DNA of 64,000 nucleotides, from positions 62,001 to 126,000 of the forward strand of contig CP051142.1 of NCBI GenBank assembly GCA_001592805.2. Reading direction: 5' to 3'. Both the position numbers and the translations under genes were made by a program. Below are positions 50,373 to 60,124 of the stretch, in pieces. The notes below the pieces were generated by a model that was given only the letters and a program-made list of their open reading frames with translations, was not told where the DNA came from and ran no database searches. The DNA is from Peltaster fructicola. Its lineage: Eukaryota; Ascomycota; Dothideomycetes. Within the stretch, counting starts at the first letter, position 1, and each line of letters begins with the position of its first letter.

Positions 50373-53008
50373 TCAATCGCCATTCAAAGGCTGGAACGCC
50401 GACCTGTTGGGAGGCTTGTTCCAAGCAGTGTGTCGATTAGTCCACTGAGTGCTCATACGCTGTCGGAGTCCTTGCAAAGGACTACGAGCACCAAGCTGTG
50501 GAGTTTTCTGTATGACCACACCAGAGTCGCACTCCTTGACAGCCCAGCTCGTGTCTAGATCTGAGCCTGTCGGGACTGGCTTCCACTCTTTGCGACTACC
50601 GCTCTCGCCGGACTCGTGGCCTGCAGGCATAGCAGGTGTCGACACAGCCAAGCTGAGCAATGTCTGTGGCTCACTCAAATCGACGAGCCATTCGCGGTGC
50701 AAAGCTAGGTAGACCAGAGCGATCAGATTCAGCAAGAACATAATGAAGAGCACCGGGAAGAAGGCTCGATGATAGCTCATGCTGCCTCCACTCGCGTACT
50801 CCTGTACCCTCACCTGTGCCGGGAAGTTCTGATACACACTAGTATTCAGTATGTTAGGCGGCCCTTGCGTCAAGTTCCAAAACTCCACCACAGGTGCATC
50901 AATGGAAGAAGTCAGCGCAGTGTTCGCAAGTAGTACCGCTAACGATTCTGCCATGGAAGGAAAGCTGTCGAGCAGCTTGGGCTTCCGCACGATCTGCTGT
51001 GATAGTAGACGTGCTATGGATGCATTGCCGTCGAAGACACCCTGGTTCAAAGCCAGTGCTGTTCCCCATAAGAAGCCCACATTGGGCCAGTCGAGTGCAC
51101 CACTGCTTGCAGAGTTGGCCAGCGTTGTGTTTCTGCTGTTGCTGTCGCGGTAGCGCTCGTACGCCATAACGTCGTTCGGATCTTCGCAATGCGCAATGAG
51201 TGTATTTCCTGAAGACGCTGCGGTGAACCATGTTGAGCAATTTGCGGTTTGCGAGATCTTCATCTGGCACAAAGCGTAGTCTTGGTCATTCCCAAAGTCA
51301 GTCTCATTGTTGATGTCTGCGGGACCGGCCTTGGCGAGCATGTAGTTGCTGTCTCTGCCCCATGCGATGCCTCCGATGCCAGTGAAGTTCATGACGGTGT
51401 TGTACTCTCGTGGCAGACGAGGGAAGATGGGCGGTATTGCCATCTCTCCGAAAGAAGGACCCCACTGGAAGATAGAGTCCAGCTTTGTGCCGTTGAGGTA
51501 TTTGTTGACACTCGGCATCTGCTGTGGCCAGATGGTCATGTTGACTGGCAGTGAAGCATTGTCGTACAGCTCGTAGACAAAGGGCTTGAGATCGGTGCGA
51601 GATAAGGTGACGCACATGACGTTGATCACCGGGCTTGGCACACCGGCTCGTACTTCATAAGCACCCAGACCATCAAGATCACTAGGCTGTAGGATGTTGT
51701 TGACGGGATCCTTGGACGCAGCGACGATTCCTGCATGTGGTATAGCCAGAGAGACATTGTTGATGACATAGCCGGTCTTGTCGCGGGCAGCTGCCATGTC
51801 AGTGGCATAAACCCATGGCGCCGTGACGATGGTGTTGCCAAAGATGGACGCCGTTCCATTTGGTCTCTGCCCAGGCAGGGTGGTGTTCCACATGGCGAGA
51901 TACTCATTCAGGTTGTAATAGCCCTGCGCGGCATTCTCGATCGAAACGCAGGTCGACTGTGCGTACAGAGGATCGTACTTCACAGGGACGGGCGTCTTGC
52001 AGTTCATGTCGATATAGACGTCGTTGGCAAAGAAGTCCGAACGCCTGCCTGTAGCGTGCGCGCACGCCAATCGAGCATCCTCAGCTGCGGCTGGACGAGC
52101 GCAGTCGCTGCAGGTGTGTACAGTGCTGCCACAAGCGTCGCAAGCAGTGACAAGATGCCGAGCACTGTGATACCTGCATACCGCACCGTCTCCCATCTTG
52201 AGATCAGCGTACCAGGCTGGACGATCCAGCTGCGCATACCCACCTCAGCCATGGAGACGCCTACCCATTTACTCTTGCCATATGCTCGTTTCGAGAGCTC
52301 CTGGCCAAGGACAGCGAGCATGGCTGTGGCGAAGGTTACTTCGATAAATTTGGCAAACAGAGTGGTAAGGAAAGCAGCAGTAGAAGAGGACAAGTTTCCG
52401 TTGACGGAGATGTAATGACCATAGGCTGGCGCACGGAACGCGATGGCGAGATAAATGCCTGAAAAGACTGTGCTAAAAATGGACAGCAAGAAAGTCGATA
52501 TCATTACCCATGAGCACCAGCCTCGACGTCGGAAGACTGTCCTGTTGCGGCGAGGTGTCGAAGGTCCCTCAAGCTGCTCATCGGATCCTGCTTCGCCGGG
52601 CATGTCTCTCAGCAGAGCCTTGGAATTAGTCCTCACTGGAAGCATCTCGAAGGAGGAGACTGAGTAGAAGGATGGCTTGACGGAGCCGACATCGCCATAG
52701 CCAGCGCCATCATATGGACCGTCGGTGTATGTACTCTGCGAAAGCTGGTTCGTGGACGGTGGTGACAATAGTGGCTGTTCGGCCTGCTGCGCAGTATTGT
52801 CGGTATTTTGCTCTGGCAAGGTTACTGTACTGACTGCTCGACTGTGCCCTGATGCTTGGCCTTCTGTAGAGATCCCTAATCCTTCGAGATGACGTGGTTG
52901 CTCGTTGTCGATGTGTACTGGTGATATCGCAGGCGACTCTTGGAACCGCTGTCCTTGCTGATGGACGCCTTGAGACGACATCTTCTGTCGCAATGTGCTG
53001 TCACGCAT
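50373..53008 (-). CDS. Large glycosylated membrane protein, with an apparent one-base deletion
   Basis: A fungal membrane protein of unknown function. From MRDSTLRQKMSS (53008) the first frame covers a disordered cytosolic N-terminus and three helices (WCSWVMISTFLLSIFSTVFS, FATAMLAVLG, ITVLGILSLLATLVAALY). It then reaches a stop at 52004-52006. The protein continues in another frame from FANDVYIDMNCKTPVP to the stop at 50373. The switch is at about 52029-52036. One extra T in the TTT run (minus strand) gives LQAGVRTSFANDVYI, and the span plus one base is 879 codons, 878 aa. The second part is a large extracellular domain with many N-glycosylation sites (NTTL, NGTA, NMTI, NETD), a final helix FPVLFIMFLLNLIALVYLAL and a cytosolic tail. 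No small intron fits. Confidence 0.75.
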
Positions 53009-53783
53009 CCATCTGTGAGAGAATGGAGATGATCCGTTTGAAAGCTGGCGCGAACTGTGAAATTGTTGGCGGTCCAGATCCAGCTGTGTCAGATGGGATT
53101 GAATTGCGCCGCTTCAATGCAGGAGATCATTGAAGGTACAGCGACTGAGTTGGCGAACAAGTTTGCTGTCGCAGATAAAAGAGTTGTACAGGACAAGGAA
53201 TCGAAACGCCCAAATTGACAAGCTCCACTACCGTCAATCCTTCTTGGTGCACGAGCGCCGTTGTGAAGCGTGGCATATTGACATAGCTGTGCCTCTCGCC
53301 TAATTGAGAACGGGTTATGTTGTGAACCATAAGACAGTCTTGCGTCGCGAGATACTTGCTGAGACGCACTCATATGCTTTCTACCACTTCTAAGTCAGGA
53401 GTGTATGTGTCTAGGACTGCCGTGCTTCAGTCTCGTCGTGATCGCGGGTCCGGCAGCTATGACAAGCTTGATGGCACCAGGATGAGATGATCTCGGCCAT
53501 GCTGTGCCACAGCAGCACATGCTTGAGCTTCTGTTGGATTCGCAGTCGTTTGCCGCGTGGTATCGCTTCCAGAGACAGAGCGAGACTCAATAGTCTTTGA
53601 TGAGAACATTAATGTATACTGGTGTATATCCCGCAGAAAGGACAGGACTTAGTCACGACTTCTGTCATATGGCTCTCTCCACTCAATGTCATCATTCGAG
53701 CAGTTGATGCATGGCCTTCACTTTACCTTCGATCAATGCAACCAACGAGACGATTGTTGCAGATACACAGCCAGATATCGAGG
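53009..53783. other. Divergent intergenic region upstream of YSA1
   Basis: 775 bp between the membrane-protein gene and YSA1. No coding feature recognised. The YSA1 frame is open upstream to 53622 but without family resemblance. Confidence 0.45.
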
Positions 53784-54767
53784 ATGTCTCGTCAACCCAA
53801 GATCAATAGAATATCGCCATTGAGTGCAGACGAGGCCAAATGGACTGAGCTTCGCAAGATCGAGGTACACTGCACGCACATAGAAGAAACCTCGAATACA
53901 GGCTGACTATCAACAGTGGACTGATCAGGCATGGTCGCCGATGATCTCCTAAGACACTACTGATAGCATCCAGCAAGGCAAGAACCGAGTTTGGGAGGCG
54001 GCAGCACGACGAACACGAAAGTCAACTGGTGTAGATGCTGTAGCAATAGCACCTATCCTACGCCATCCAAAAGCTCCCAGCACCGTCATCCTGCTCCAAT
54101 ACCGACCACCAGTTGAGGCATTCTGCGTCGAGTTCCCTGCTGGCTTGATTGACGAAGGCGAGTCGCCCGAGCAGGCCGCCATTCGAGAGCTCAAGGAAGA
54201 AACCGGTTACGAAGGCAAAGTGCGTGGTATCCAGGATGTCTCGCCCGTGCTGTCCAAGCAGCCAGGCATGACAACTGCAACGATGATGGTACGTCTTACT
54301 GACTTCGATTTACCTCGCAGGTAGTGGATGTCAGCCCAACTATCGTTGCGGACCCTGGTCTGACCAACGCAAACATGCAGGTAGGCATCGATCGCTGTCT
54401 TCTTCGAGTAACTATACCTCAACACAGCGCAAAAGCTGATATTTGCAGATGGTAACTGTCGAAGTCGAGCTGGGCGAAGGGGATGAACTTCCTGAGCAGC
54501 ATCTCGATGAAGGCGAAAACATCGAACGTCTGGTTGTCCCATTGTCTGATCTTTACAGCAAGCTGAAAGGTATGCTCCGACCCTTCTCTTTGATTGTCAA
54601 CCTGTCACACTGGCCGTCCCTGACCAAACACTGCACAGAGCTGTCGAAGGAGGAGAACAAGATCGTTGATGCTCGGTAAGTCTAGATGATGGCAGTAGTT
54701 GACGGACGCTGACAGCCTTAGTCTTTACCACTGGGCTCTTGGCTTGCACTGGAGCAAGAATCTCTGA
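53784..54767 (+). CDS. YSA1: Nudix ADP-ribose pyrophosphatase with alternative exons
   Basis: Hydrolyses ADP-ribose to AMP and ribose 5-phosphate, clearing a reactive NAD breakdown product. Constant exons are 53784-53864, 53917-53928 (12-nt microexon, WTDQ), 53974-54219, 54449-54569, 54639-54675 and 54722-54767. Between the third and fourth there is a choice: exon b 54321-54380 (total 200 aa) or extension a 54220-54288 (203 aa); both keep frame. The Nudix box is complete: GLIDEGESPEQAA then IRELKEETGY (residues 88-110). Downstream are MVTVEVELGEGDELPEQHLD and KIVDARLYHWALGLHWSKNL. The intron after the microexon has a GC donor; the others are GT-AG. Start MSRQPKINRISPL fits homologues. Confidence 0.88.
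54220..54380 (+). other. YSA1: Pair of homologous alternative exons a and b in YSA1
   Basis: Extension a (54220-54288, 23 codons) reads VRGIQDVSPVLSKQPGMTTA then TMM. Exon b (54321-54380, 20 codons) reads VVDVSPTIVADPGLTNANMQ. Over 18 aligned residues 9 are identical (DVSP, PG, T, A, M). Donors: GTGCGT at 54220 (skips a), GTACGT at 54289 (ends a), GTAGGC at 54381 (ends b). Acceptors: CTCGCAG ending 54320 (b) and TTTGCAG ending 54448 (shared). Only 32 nt separate the end of a from the start of b, too short to splice, so a and b cannot readily be joined. Reading from a straight on meets a stop at 54322-54324. Confidence 0.75.
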
Positions 54768-55231
54768 GCTTGAGCTGACCATGGCTGTCATACCACAGAA
54801 CTTGCCCAAGATGGATACGTTCCTGATATCTATGTCGCCTTTTTCGCCTATGGGTGGCACCATGGAGGCTTACTGAACCATAGCGATACATAATGTCGAG
54901 CTGTACGCTGTATGTGGCTGATGGTCGTCCCTGTCAGTAGTGTGTCACAACTTGTTGACACTGCTGATTAGTGTGTCTGTGTGGGCGTGCTTGTGTGTGG
55001 ACAGGGGTCTTGTGATGCTCCTTGTCCCTCTTTTGACCTTGTTCTGTCCACTGCTGCTCTTCACGCCATCTCCCATGTGAAGTTATTCCGTCCATGGCTA
55101 CTCTTCTCGCCGTTTCCCTTGTGGTCTCGTTCTGCCCATGGCTGCGCTTTCCGCACCGACATGTGCCATGCTTGTTGGTGACAAGATGTGCACCGTTTCC
55201 GATATCTCTTGTATCATCATGTTATCGAAAT
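54768..55231. other. Convergent intergenic region
   Basis: 464 bp between the 3' ends of YSA1 and the mitochondrial bS16 gene. A short GT-rich stretch (about 54970-55000) is the only notable feature. Confidence 0.45.
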
Positions 55232-55710
55232 TTATGTCTGAGACTTTCGCTCTTCATGAGTTGGAAAGCGTACAGCCTTCAACGCTACATCTTTCTGTGG
55301 CCCGCTTGCAAGATAACGAGGCTCGAGGAGACCAATCTGCATCAGGTCAGCAGAGCGCCGCAAGTCGAATCTCGACGTAGGACTCACCATAGCAAGGATT
55401 CGCCATGCAGTATCCGTAGGTTGTGCCCCGACTCCTAGCCAATATTTCGCTCTGCTTACATCGAGCTTGATGTCCTTCTGCTTGCGAGCTCCTGGTTCTG
55501 AGCCAACAGGTGTTTTAGGGATAGGATCGTAGGTGCCAAGTACCTCCATCGGCTTCGAGTCTCTGGCAGTCCTGCATATCGTAAGTAATGGTCGCGGAGC
55601 TTGATCGACTCCTCAAACCTCGCCTGCGCCAGGACGATGTTGTATATTGGTCGATGACGCTTGCTGCCACCGGGAGTCGCCACACGCGCAAGACGGATCT
55701 TAAGCACCAT
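55232..55710 (-). CDS. MRPS16: Mitochondrial ribosomal protein bS16m
   Basis: Small-subunit protein of the mitochondrial ribosome, bacterial S16 family. Exons 55710-55619, 55571-55388 and 55336-55232 (introns 47 and 51 nt) give 126 aa. The first join restores YNIVLAQARTARDSKPMEVL, the S16 core; the second joins DTAWRILAM to IGLLEPRYLASG. Conserved start MVLKIRLARV and VSRAKYWLGVGAQPTD are clear. The basic first residues may serve for import, as S16 homologues often lack a cleaved presequence. Divergent from the dynein gene by 175 bp. Confidence 0.93.
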
Positions 55711-55885
55711 GTTGACAATGTGTAAGTGTACTCGACGTGATGTTGGAGTGTGATGTCTCCGTGTCAATTTTGTCTTCAATGCGGCGCTCGGGGATGCAAG
55801 ACCTCCTGCCTAGCGCGTCACATCGCTTCGAACGAGACCACATTTGCGTTCAGCTATGCGTGCATCCCAGCACACAGCATGAGAC
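55711..55885. promoter_or_regulatory. Short divergent promoter, bS16m and dynein chain
   Basis: 175 bp between start codons. No known operator seen. Confidence 0.45.
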
Positions 55886-57727
55886 ATGGCGGCAATCACG
55901 ACAAGGACCACCGCGTCACGACTCGATGGTGTTTCTAAACCGAAGCAGAATCGCACTGACATTTGGACCTCCCTCCTCAAACAAACACAAGTCGCCCAGT
56001 CACGGAACAAGTCCAACACAATAGCAAAGAAGGACATCCTCGTGTGTGGCGGCTCCCCTGAAGATCAACGACACTTTCTGTCCTCCCTCACACGACGTCC
56101 ACCACCACAAACAGTACGACGAACGCGCAATGACAAAGTCGAGCAGCAGGAGAAGGGCACTCTTGCGTTAAGCAATCGCTATGCATATGGCTATGGCCAC
56201 TGTTCGCTCTACTCAAGCCACCAGGTTGGCGGTGTCGGAGCATCAGCACTTGGCGCAGAGAGTGAGGAGGTCGTCCGCTTGCAATGCCATTGCATACCAG
56301 CACCTGAGGTCACGTACGAGAAGGTGCTTAGACGGATACTCCTGAGGCCTGAGAAGACCAGCGAGGAAGAGGAGGAGGAGGATCAAGACCAAGATACGCC
56401 GAGCAGAGACGCTTTTAAAGATCGTTTGAGTATTTCGATACTGCTCTCCTGGAATGAGCCCTGGAAATTCCTACAGCAGATACGAGCATGGCTACAACTG
56501 TTGGGACGAGCTATCAACTCAGACCAAGAGCTTACCTATGATGACCAGGTGCAGCTTCTCCTCGACCACGGAGTGCCGATCACGGTGGTAGTGCAGCATG
56601 TTGAAGCACAACAGGAGCTTGAGCGAGAAGGTTGGACGGAGGAGACCTTCGATCATGTCTGCCAGGTGTTAAGGACAGTTCTCTTACCGCTTCATCCCTT
56701 GACAGCGTTGATATACGCACCGTCGATCTCTTCATCACATTCAACTAGCTCCGCCTTGACGGAGATACAGAAGGTCATCTTCTCATCTCTGAACCTCGAC
56801 ATGTTTGCATTGACACCACGACCGACATCGTCTGGCGGTGCTAGCCAAGCGTCAAAGAAAGAAGAACTACTGCCTCGGCACAATGTCGTCGACAGAATCA
56901 ACATAGTCATACCAAGATCGTGGGACTCAGCAGGCAAAGTGCGCTTGCTATCAGAGACGTTTTCTCCAGAGGACCTAATCACAGCCTGGTCCAACGACAT
57001 GGCGAAGTCGGTGTTTCCCACCAGCGTAATTCCAGCTCAAACACAACCTGAGCATGTAGTCTCATCGACAGAGGTTTCGCAACGACAGAATGAAGAAGTG
57101 TTCTCTGTAGAGCCAACCTCGCCTGTCTCAACGATACCCAGCTTACCACCATCGCCATCGAAGACAGCCCCGTCAGCATTGAGAGCCTACGAAGCACGAA
57201 TAGTTGATCCTAATGCACACAAGGCAGCACGACCCGTGTCCATCACCGTGGTCACGCGGCCTGAGCAAGAGTTTCTGAGGGAAATGAAAGTGGAGCTGGA
57301 CAACTACGCTGGCAAGGACAAAGAGAAAGGCACACCAGGCTCAACTGCTTCTCCAGTGCCGCCTCGTATGGTAGGCATACCCACAGGAGATAGCACTGGA
57401 GCGCTCGATAGCCTTGGCGACGTCAGCATCAACTTCGGCGGCGTCAGCTACAACTCGTCTTCAGCAGAGGCAGCCATTGAGAGGCTGAAACGGCCTCATG
57501 CTCCTGGGGTACACGACAGCGCTAGTCCAACAACTAATAGTAGTCGAGCTGGTACACCACGTCCTCCGCGAAGAATGGAGTCAGATCGTGAAGGCACACC
57601 AGATGTGACTACACCCTCAAACAACAAAGCGAACTACCCTGCTGAAGACCTCGAGAAGTACTTCGCAAGTCTCGTCAGGCAATCTGGTGGTGTCGACAGT
57701 AGACAGGGAACACCAAGTCGAAAATGA
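55886..57727 (+). CDS. Cytoplasmic dynein light intermediate chain
   Basis: Links the dynein-1 heavy chain to cargo adaptors for minus-end transport of nuclei and endosomes along microtubules. 613 aa, no intron. The N-terminal Ras-like fold starts at DIWTSLLKQTQVAQSRNKSN and KKDILVCGGSPEDQRHFL, where the P-loop is degenerate (no GKS/T), as in other fungal light intermediate chains. Conserved blocks include ILLSWNEPWKFLQQIRAWLQ, DHGVPITVVVQH and the DRINIVIPRSWDSAGKVRLL region near residue 340. The C-terminal half is Ser/Thr/Pro-rich and disordered, with a short helix LEKYFASLVRQ near the end that could be the adaptor-binding helix. Confidence 0.92.
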   Translation: MAAITTRTTASRLDGVSKPKQNRTDIWTSLLKQTQVAQSRNKSNTIAKKDILVCGGSPEDQRHFLSSLTRRPPPQTVRRTRNDKVEQQEKGTLALSNRYAYGYGHCSLYSSHQVGGVGASALGAESEEVVRLQCHCIPAPEVTYEKVLRRILLRPEKTSEEEEEEDQDQDTPSRDAFKDRLSISILLSWNEPWKFLQQIRAWLQLLGRAINSDQELTYDDQVQLLLDHGVPITVVVQHVEAQQELEREGWTEETFDHVCQVLRTVLLPLHPLTALIYAPSISSSHSTSSALTEIQKVIFSSLNLDMFALTPRPTSSGGASQASKKEELLPRHNVVDRINIVIPRSWDSAGKVRLLSETFSPEDLITAWSNDMAKSVFPTSVIPAQTQPEHVVSSTEVSQRQNEEVFSVEPTSPVSTIPSLPPSPSKTAPSALRAYEARIVDPNAHKAARPVSITVVTRPEQEFLREMKVELDNYAGKDKEKGTPGSTASPVPPRMVGIPTGDSTGALDSLGDVSINFGGVSYNSSSAEAAIERLKRPHAPGVHDSASPTTNSSRAGTPRPPRRMESDREGTPDVTTPSNNKANYPAEDLEKYFASLVRQSGGVDSRQGTPSRK

Positions 57728-57841
57728 TGATTTTGGCAGGTCCGAGATGAGGGCTGACATTGTATATTTTGTTACCTATATACCCCGTTGCCGCGAGGCA
57801 AGCTGAAACACGCCATTCCAAGTAATCCAATCGCTCGCTCT

Positions 57842-59444
57842 TCAGAATCGTCGTGGTGCGCCAGGCTGTGGACTGTTGCTATCCTGCCTTCGTTCTGCCT
57901 CTCGAGCAAGTTGCTCTTCGCTGAGGCATCCTATTCGGTTGAGAATATCTTTGTGCTCGCCTAGGTTGAGACCTGAGGAGATTCCTTTGCTCTTCTTCCT
58001 GATCCCGGACGGTCTGTTGCTCGATGACGATACGCGTTGCGAAGAGTAGTATAGGTCGTCAGCTTCGGCTGTGATCTCGATGAATTTCTGCTCAGAAGGA
58101 CGCTTGCCCGTGACGGGTCGAGTTTGTACTTCTTGCTCCTCGTCCTCACCATCAGATCTACTGTCATCTGCGCCCTCGCCGCGGAGCACACGGGCGACTA
58201 CCCTGCAGATCATGACGAACCACACGCAGGTGATGACCTGAAGGCCACCCAGCATGATGATGAAGGTCCATCTGACAACAGGATTCCACTGTACAGTAGT
58301 GGCACCAGGATTGATCATGGTTTGGAGCATGTTGCCGAGGATGTCGTTGTTGACGTCCGTGGAGATCATGTGTGAGTCTATCGTGCTGTATGTGCCGTAC
58401 AACATTATGGTGTGGCTGTTGTGGACACAAAGAGAATAGAGAATGGTTAGATACGACACGTGTCGTGCAAGACACCAGGTAACGACAAAGACACCGAAGG
58501 CTATGTCGCAAGCAGTCTGAAGGCCCAGGTACCGCAGGCATTTGGCAAGCTGTGTGGTCAGCATGATAGTAGTCTCTTTGAGGTCAACTTACTGGGAAAA
58601 CCAGGTCTACCACGTCCATCAAATTGAGAATGGCGTTGCCCACCCTGGTCATTCGGCAGGAGTAGGACGAGATCAGCAAGCCACAAGTGATGAAGTGGTG
58701 CGCCAGCATCTGCCAATGATCTTTTCTGCGCTCCTCCAGGTGAATGACAATAATCTGCTGCAGCCAGAAAGCCGTCTGCACCAAGTAGTATGCCTTCATG
58801 GATGCTGAGAGTGTCAACACTGGAAAGCCTTTCCACAGGGACATCAGTAGATCGTGAGTCCAGCCTGACAAAGTTGTCGCAGACGAAGCAGGTGTGTCTG
58901 CTATGAACTCCCGCATTCCCCACGTCCATATCACAGTGTAGTATAGCAGAAGATATGCTTGCTCAGCAAATCTGATCTGTGCCTTCTTCTTTCTAATGCC
59001 ACATACTCTTGCAAACGGGATCAACATGTAGTCCATGCATGCTGCTCGCATACCAGTGAATAGCACGATGTACCCAAGCACAATCCATGTGTCCTGTGGT
59101 CCTTGGTAGTGCAGACCTGATCGGAGAGCATACTGCAACGTGAAGAATGGTGTAAGTCGTTCGCGAAGGCTTGGGAAGAATGCATATGTCATGCCTAGCA
59201 GGAAGAGAAGGTTGAGGGATATGCCAAGCTGGTGCTGGACGATGCCATGGCGTAGCATACCTCCCAAAGAGCTCTTTGAGTCTGCAGATAAATTCTTGCG
59301 TCTTGAGACTGCTGTGTCTGCCGGGCTGGCACAGAAAGATATGTCGTTGATGTGCTGTGCGTGCAACCTCAATGGGTTGCTCTGATAGTCTGCATCTCTT
59401 GAGGTCAGGTCCTGCAAGCCTGAGCCTGCTTCGTTGTGCTCCAT
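57842..59444 (-). CDS. LAG1: Ceramide synthase, LAG1/LAC1 type
   Basis: Acyl-CoA-dependent ceramide synthase of the ER membrane, joining a fatty acyl-CoA to a sphingoid base. Exons 59444-58593 and 58549-57842 with a 43-nt phase-0 intron give 519 aa. The TLC domain spans about residues 135-390; the join falls inside it (VVDLVFPLAKCLRYLG). The Lag motif is present with its two His: HHFITCGLLISSYSCRMTRV then NAILNLMDVVD. Six to eight helices are visible. The C-terminal 130 residues are acidic then Ser-rich (SRSDGEDEEQEVQ), as in fungal enzymes regulated by phosphorylation. Filamentous fungi often have two such enzymes; which one this is (LagA or BarA type) I cannot tell. Confidence 0.94.
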
Positions 59445-60124
59445 AATATAGTGAGTCTATTCCAGCATGTATGTGGTGGTTTCGCAAGGTCAGGCGGGTT
59501 TTGTCTCTATCGTTTGCCGGACTGGTTGTACTTTGGGTCGGATAAGGGTTGTAAGCAGAAACGGGTGCAGGCGATTTGAGCAGGGAGTCGTCAATGGCGA
59601 CACCTGCCAGAGGCGTCTGTCTGGAAACGAATGTGAGGTTGGTGCTTTCTGGCAACCGATGAGAAGATCTCAAGGACCTGTCATGAACGATTGATGGAGG
59701 AGAGTGTTATCGAGGTATCTGTTGACCGCATCTACCTGTAAACTTTTGCTCACCTTGTCAGGGTCCATTGAGTTTCGTGCATGGCGGCTTGAAGACACCG
59801 CTGCCTTCCGAGCCTTGGTGCAACGTCACCTCCACTTCGTCCGACAATAAAAGAACTCCTGCATCCTGAGAAGATGGCAGTGCTGCATATGGAAGGCGAT
59901 TTAGCAGATGGTGTTGCCTGAACTTGACGGCTCCCTGGTCAGCCACCAACAGCATGGGTCCAGAGCATTACAATCCTCCTCGCTGGCTCTTCTGCTGTCT
60001 TCTACTTTGCAGGTCGATCAAGGTGAGATTCCGCTGGGACCGTTCAGCAGAAGACGATGCTCCGCGCGGAGGCTCCACGATTCAGATTGTCTATCTTCAT
60101 CTGTACATACCCTCATATAATCAT
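59445..60124. other. Intergenic region with no recognised gene
   Basis: 680 bp upstream of LAG1 and downstream of the PROPPIN gene. Only short frames; nothing recognised. Confidence 0.45.

Noticed and set aside
54289-54320. Including both YSA1 segments a and b in one mRNA
   Set aside because: The intervening 32 nt is shorter than any intron in the window, and the product would repeat the DVSP...PG loop.
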